This document shows, one piece after another, positions 7,672 through 9,877 of a DNA stretch of 9,877 bases; positions within the stretch are counted from its first letter, which is position 1, and the number at the start of each line of letters is the position of its first letter. The DNA comes from an uncultured Verrucomicrobiota bacterium (GTDB lineage Bacteria; Verrucomicrobiota; Kiritimatiellia; RFP12; UBA1067), in assembly GCA_947305825.1 (NCBI GenBank), contig CAMZET010000038.1, forward strand, positions 1 to 9,877, written 5' to 3'. A program made the position numbers and the translations under genes. The notes below the pieces were generated by a model. It did no database searches and was not told where the DNA came from. It saw only the letters and a program-made list of their open reading frames with translations.

Positions 7672-7791
7672 GTAAGTATGGGATATTTGAGGTAATTGCA
7701 AAACCCCTCTTTCGCACATCTGACGAGGCAAGCCGCCCGACTTGCCGACACCCGCCAACAGACTTCGGCGATCAAGGAATCAAGCGCTGGC

Positions 7792-7820
7792 ATTGTACCA
7801 TTTTTGCAGATTCTCCGCAA
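7792..7820 (-). promoter_or_regulatory. Distal extended -10 promoter for the 1275-residue protein gene
   Basis: On the minus strand, TGGTACAAT (plus 7792-7800) is an extended -10 with five of six matches in the hexamer. TTGCGG (plus 7815-7820) supplies the conserved TTG of a -35 at exactly 17 bp. The start point would be near 7785, giving a leader of about 215 nt. It is the same TGGTANAAT pattern found before the glycosyltransferase and yggS genes. The REP-like repeat begins only 21 bp upstream of the -35. Confidence 0.55.
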
Positions 7821-7841
7821 GGGTGCTTTTGAAGATTTCGG

Positions 7842-7928
7842 GGGTAGCGAGACGGAAATGGGGCTTTAGCCCCGTTGCGTAGTGCGCCAGCGGAACGGGG
7901 CTAAAGCCCCATTTCCGTCCCGCTACCC
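7842..7928. repeat. REP/BIME-like long inverted repeat with 38-bp arms
   Basis: Arms at 7842-7879 and 7891-7928 are inverted repeats pairing at 36 of 38 positions (mismatches 7850/7920 and 7877/7893) around an 11-nt loop. Each arm contains its own short palindrome, GGGGCTTTAGCCCC (7859-7872) or GGGGCTAAAGCCCC (7897-7910). The foot of each arm carries GGGTAGCG, which includes the GTAG tetranucleotide typical of REP elements mobilised by IS200/IS605-like TnpA-REP (RAYT) transposases. Two head-to-head palindromic units are the layout of a BIME. No transposase gene is present here, so it would be a non-autonomous copy. The symmetry is directly visible; the REP assignment is inference. Confidence 0.75.
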
Positions 7929-7953
7929 TCTTCCCTCTTCCCTCTTCCCTCTT
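7926..7953 (+). repeat. Four-copy CCCTCTT tandem repeat
   Basis: Four perfect head-to-tail copies of the 7-mer CCCTCTT run from 7926 to 7953, with the first three bases shared with the end of the right arm of the inverted repeat. On the minus strand it is a purine tract, AAGAGGG repeated. It lies between the REP-like element and the terminator and is not coding. Copy number may vary between strains by slippage. Confidence 0.85.
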
Positions 7954-7959
7954 ACCTGT

Positions 7960-8010
7960 AAAAAGGTGAAGGGCGCATGGCGTAGAACGCCATGCGCCCT
8001 TCGGGTTTTA
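7960..8010 (-). terminator. Intrinsic terminator of the surface-protein gene, bidirectional in form
   Basis: GAAGGGCGCATGGCG (7968-7982) and its exact reverse complement (7988-8002) form a perfect 15-bp stem with a TAGAA loop. Read on the minus strand the stem is followed by ACC and five Ts (plus-strand A-run 7960-7964), placed about 25 nt after the stop of the minus-strand gene at 8027. On the plus strand it is followed by GGGTTTTA, so it may work in both directions. Confidence 0.85.
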
Positions 8011-8026
8011 TCGACGGATTATGTCG

Positions 8027-9877
8027 TCACTCGGTGGCGTTGGCGTCGAGGCGGAAGAAGCGCGCTTCGCCTTTCTCCTCGTCGATCACCGTCCTGCCGG
8101 AGGCGTTGAGCGGAATCGCGCCAATGTTCCCCGTGCCATCGACATTGTCGGACGCGATGACGGTGATGTCGAATCCCTCCGCGTTCACGAGCGCCGGGGT
8201 GATGATCACGGCCTTGCCGTCTTCGTTGAACTCGATGCCGAGCAGGGTGAAGTCGCCTGTAGGCTGGTTGAACGCATAGCGGAAGACGTTGGCGATGCCG
8301 CTGGCGTCGGTCGCGTCCCAGGCGCCAGTGACGCCGTTGGCCGTCGCCCACGACGAATAGGCGGCCGGGGCGGCGGAGCCGCCGGTGATGGTGCGCGTCG
8401 GATGGCCGTTGTCGTCCGTCAGACTCGGATCCACAGTGACATCACCGCAGGACTCGGCGTCGTCGCCCCCGCCTATCGGCTGGGTCCCGTACCCCGCTCC
8501 AGCGGTCGCGACGACCCGCGTGACGCCCGCGCCAATCGTGATGTCGCCGCAGGAGCCGACATCGCCGCCGCCAATGCCCGCACCGTAGTCGCCGCCGGTC
8601 GCGGTGATCGTGCCGCCGAGGATCTCGATGTCCCCGCATGTGCTGCCGTAGTTGCCGCCGCCGATGCCGGCGCAGCGACCGCCGCCGATCGCCGTAATCG
8701 TGCCGCCCTCGATGCGGATGTTTCCGCACGGAATCGGCACGCCCGAAGCGGTCTGTCCGTAACCCGCGCCGATGCCCGCACCGAAGCCGTTGCTGGAGGC
8801 GGTGAGAGATCCGGAGCCGCCGATTGTCAGCGTGGAGCCGACGGGTACGTAGATGCCGGGATATTCGTAGAAGAAGCCCTTCACGACATTCACGGTGCCG
8901 GGGGCGAGGATGATCTCCGCGTCGCCAAGGCAGGTGATGCCGGCCCATTTCAGGTCTTCGTTCTCGCCGACACCAGAGACGTTGATCGTGGCATTGGAGA
9001 GCGTGACCGTGGCGCCGTCGGCGATGGTCACCTTGTAGTTGCCGGCGAGCGTGCCGTGGATGACCGTGCCGTCCTGCGCCGTCGCGTCGCCTGTGAGCGT
9101 GGAGAGGTCGCCGTCCCAGACGATTTCCTCGAAGTTCGCGTAGAGCGTGTCCGTGTCGTCATCGGGGAAGAAGTCGGCGCCGGCGGGCATCAGCGCGCCG
9201 CCAAGGGACGCGCTCCAGCCGGTGAACGACTTGCCTTCCGGTGCGGCGGGAGCGTCAGGGAGCGTCATCACGACGCCGGAGAGCGCGTTCGTCGTGTCGT
9301 ACTCCGTAGCCTCCGCCACGCCGTCCACAACCTTCACGAGGCCGATTTCGAGTTCCTTCGCCCACTTGAGGTAGATGTCTATGTCGGCCGTCAGAGGCGC
9401 ATCGAGGTCGATTTCCTCGCCATCCTCGGTGAACCAGCCCAGGAACACGTATCCTGAGTGCACGGGGGGCGTGGCGAAATATGCATCATCCGACAGGGGC
9501 TGTCCGTGCGCCACAGTCCAGTATAGTCCTCCGGAGGGATTCAGCGGATCGCTGATGCTGACGAAATAGCGCACCGGCTCGAAGTGCGCATAGTACGTGA
9601 CGTCGGCCGTCGCGAGCGTTTCGGAAGTGACCTCGACGTTTTCGGCGGTGTACCAACCCAAGAAGTCGCTGTACGGCTTCGTCGGGTCCGGCAGTTCGCC
9701 AAGCGCGGTGTTCGGCTCGCGCTCGTAGATGTCGATCACGCTACCGTCGTCTATATCGACAAACGTGATGTTCCAGTATTCGGGGGCGTCCTCGATGAAC
9801 GTGATTGTATCCACGAATGCGGAGTCGAGACCGGACGCGACGAGCAGCGCCTTGACACGCGCCGTATCGCGCGCGGC
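8027..9877 (-). CDS. Large secreted/surface repeat protein, N-terminus outside window
   Basis: The frame is open to the window edge, so this is the C-terminal 616 residues of a larger protein. A GTG at 9814 is in frame, but the sequence upstream of it reads on as normal coding, so it is not a credible start. Three Listeria-Bacteroides (InlB B-repeat/Flg_new-like) units are visible at about 37-101, 104-172 and 179-250, with FLGWYT, FLGWFTEDG and FTGWSA cores and YAHFEP-type ends. Residues about 251-499 look like a glycine-rich right-handed beta-helix with repeated GGTITA.GG, CG[DN]I and GAGIGGG motifs at roughly 30-residue spacing. The last 110 residues (SSWATANGVTGAW, NVFRYAFNQPTG, ARFFRLDA) resemble a C-terminal module I associate with PVC surface proteins. 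Such architectures suggest an adhesin or carbohydrate-binding surface protein; no enzyme motif is seen. The intrinsic terminator just beyond its stop ends its transcript. Confidence 0.88.
   Translation of the reverse strand, partial: AARDTARVKALLVASGLDSAFVDTITFIEDAPEYWNITFVDIDDGSVIDIYEREPNTALGELPDPTKPYSDFLGWYTAENVEVTSETLATADVTYYAHFEPVRYFVSISDPLNPSGGLYWTVAHGQPLSDDAYFATPPVHSGYVFLGWFTEDGEEIDLDAPLTADIDIYLKWAKELEIGLVKVVDGVAEATEYDTTNALSGVVMTLPDAPAAPEGKSFTGWSASLGGALMPAGADFFPDDDTDTLYANFEEIVWDGDLSTLTGDATAQDGTVIHGTLAGNYKVTIADGATVTLSNATINVSGVGENEDLKWAGITCLGDAEIILAPGTVNVVKGFFYEYPGIYVPVGSTLTIGGSGSLTASSNGFGAGIGAGYGQTASGVPIPCGNIRIEGGTITAIGGGRCAGIGGGNYGSTCGDIEILGGTITATGGDYGAGIGGGDVGSCGDITIGAGVTRVVATAGAGYGTQPIGGGDDAESCGDVTVDPSLTDDNGHPTRTITGGSAAPAAYSSWATANGVTGAWDATDASGIANVFRYAFNQPTGDFTLLGIEFNEDGKAVIITPALVNAEGFDITVIASDNVDGTGNIGAIPLNASGRTVIDEEKGEARFFRLDANATE

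Larger units (their letters stand above)
7570..7841 (-). other. 5' leader region of the 1275-residue protein gene
   Basis: This non-coding stretch is upstream of the minus-strand start at 7569. It holds the AAGGAG ribosome site (7578-7583) and two promoter candidates (7642-7671 and 7792-7820). If the distal promoter is used, the leader is about 215 nt. I see no convincing riboswitch or tRNA fold in it. Its lower GC content and A/T runs differ from the flanking genes, as expected for a regulatory region. Confidence 0.6.

Noticed and set aside
7570..7758. 63-residue N-terminal extension of the 1275-residue protein from an upstream start
   Set aside because: It would use a TTG codon with no ribosome site and reads as unstructured basic sequence, whereas the ATG at 7569 has AAGGAG at 8 nt.
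7539..7820. 93-codon minus-strand frame in the leader region
   Set aside because: Overlaps the promoter candidates and the start of the real gene in another frame, and the product has no recognisable feature.
7842..7928. Inverted repeats considered as a CRISPR unit or an ordinary terminator
   Set aside because: There is a single inverted pair with no direct repeat-spacer series. The arms are too long for a simple terminator and no T-run follows; a better terminator lies next to it.
8021..9457. 478-codon plus-strand open frame opposite the surface-protein gene
   Set aside because: It has compositional Ala/Arg/Asp bias and no domain, while the minus strand encodes clear repeat domains ending at an intrinsic terminator.

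Overview
The window is GC-rich, densely coding bacterial DNA. It most likely comes from a Gram-negative of the PVC group; a host-associated Kiritimatiellota or Lentisphaerota lineage is my best guess. The reasons are a small beta-barrel-like protein ending in an aromatic residue, a large secreted protein with Listeria-Bacteroides-type repeats, and its C-terminal 'SWATANG...NVFRYAF...FFRLDA' module, which I associate with PVC surface proteins. The assignment is recognition from memory, not a search result.

Left part, plus strand (1-3735). The 3' two thirds of a TatD-family metal-dependent hydrolase gene enters the window. A strong extended -10 promoter follows, driving a two-gene unit: an unusual tandem family-2 glycosyltransferase (two GT-A domains plus C-terminal membrane segments) and, 21 bp later, a 159-residue exported Trp/Cys-rich protein that looks like a small outer-membrane barrel. 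Next comes the PLP-homeostasis protein YggS/PLPBP, apparently with its own extended -10 promoter overlapping the stop codon of the preceding gene.

Middle, minus strand (3742-7569). A single gene for a 1275-residue protein of unknown function converges on yggS with only 6 bp between the stop codons. It has no signal peptide or membrane segment. It is mostly helical and ends in a beta-rich tail. It is the best candidate here for something undescribed.

Intergenic region (7570-8026). This contains the leader and two candidate promoters of the 1275-residue protein, a 38-bp-arm inverted repeat resembling a REP/BIME element, a four-copy 7-bp tandem repeat, and a bidirectional-looking terminator.

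Right part, minus strand (8027 to the window end). This is the C-terminal 616 residues of a large secreted or surface protein: three InlB/Flg_new-like repeats, a glycine-rich beta-helix with repeated Cys-Gly-Asp/Asn and GAGIGGG motifs, and a PVC-type C-terminal module. Its N-terminus lies outside the window.

The genes do not form one obvious pathway. Envelope and surface biology (glycosyltransferase, small barrel, repeat protein) sits beside housekeeping genes (tatD, yggS). No CRISPR array, tRNA, rRNA, transposase or phage gene was found. The very long ORFs opposite the real genes are codon-bias shadows.
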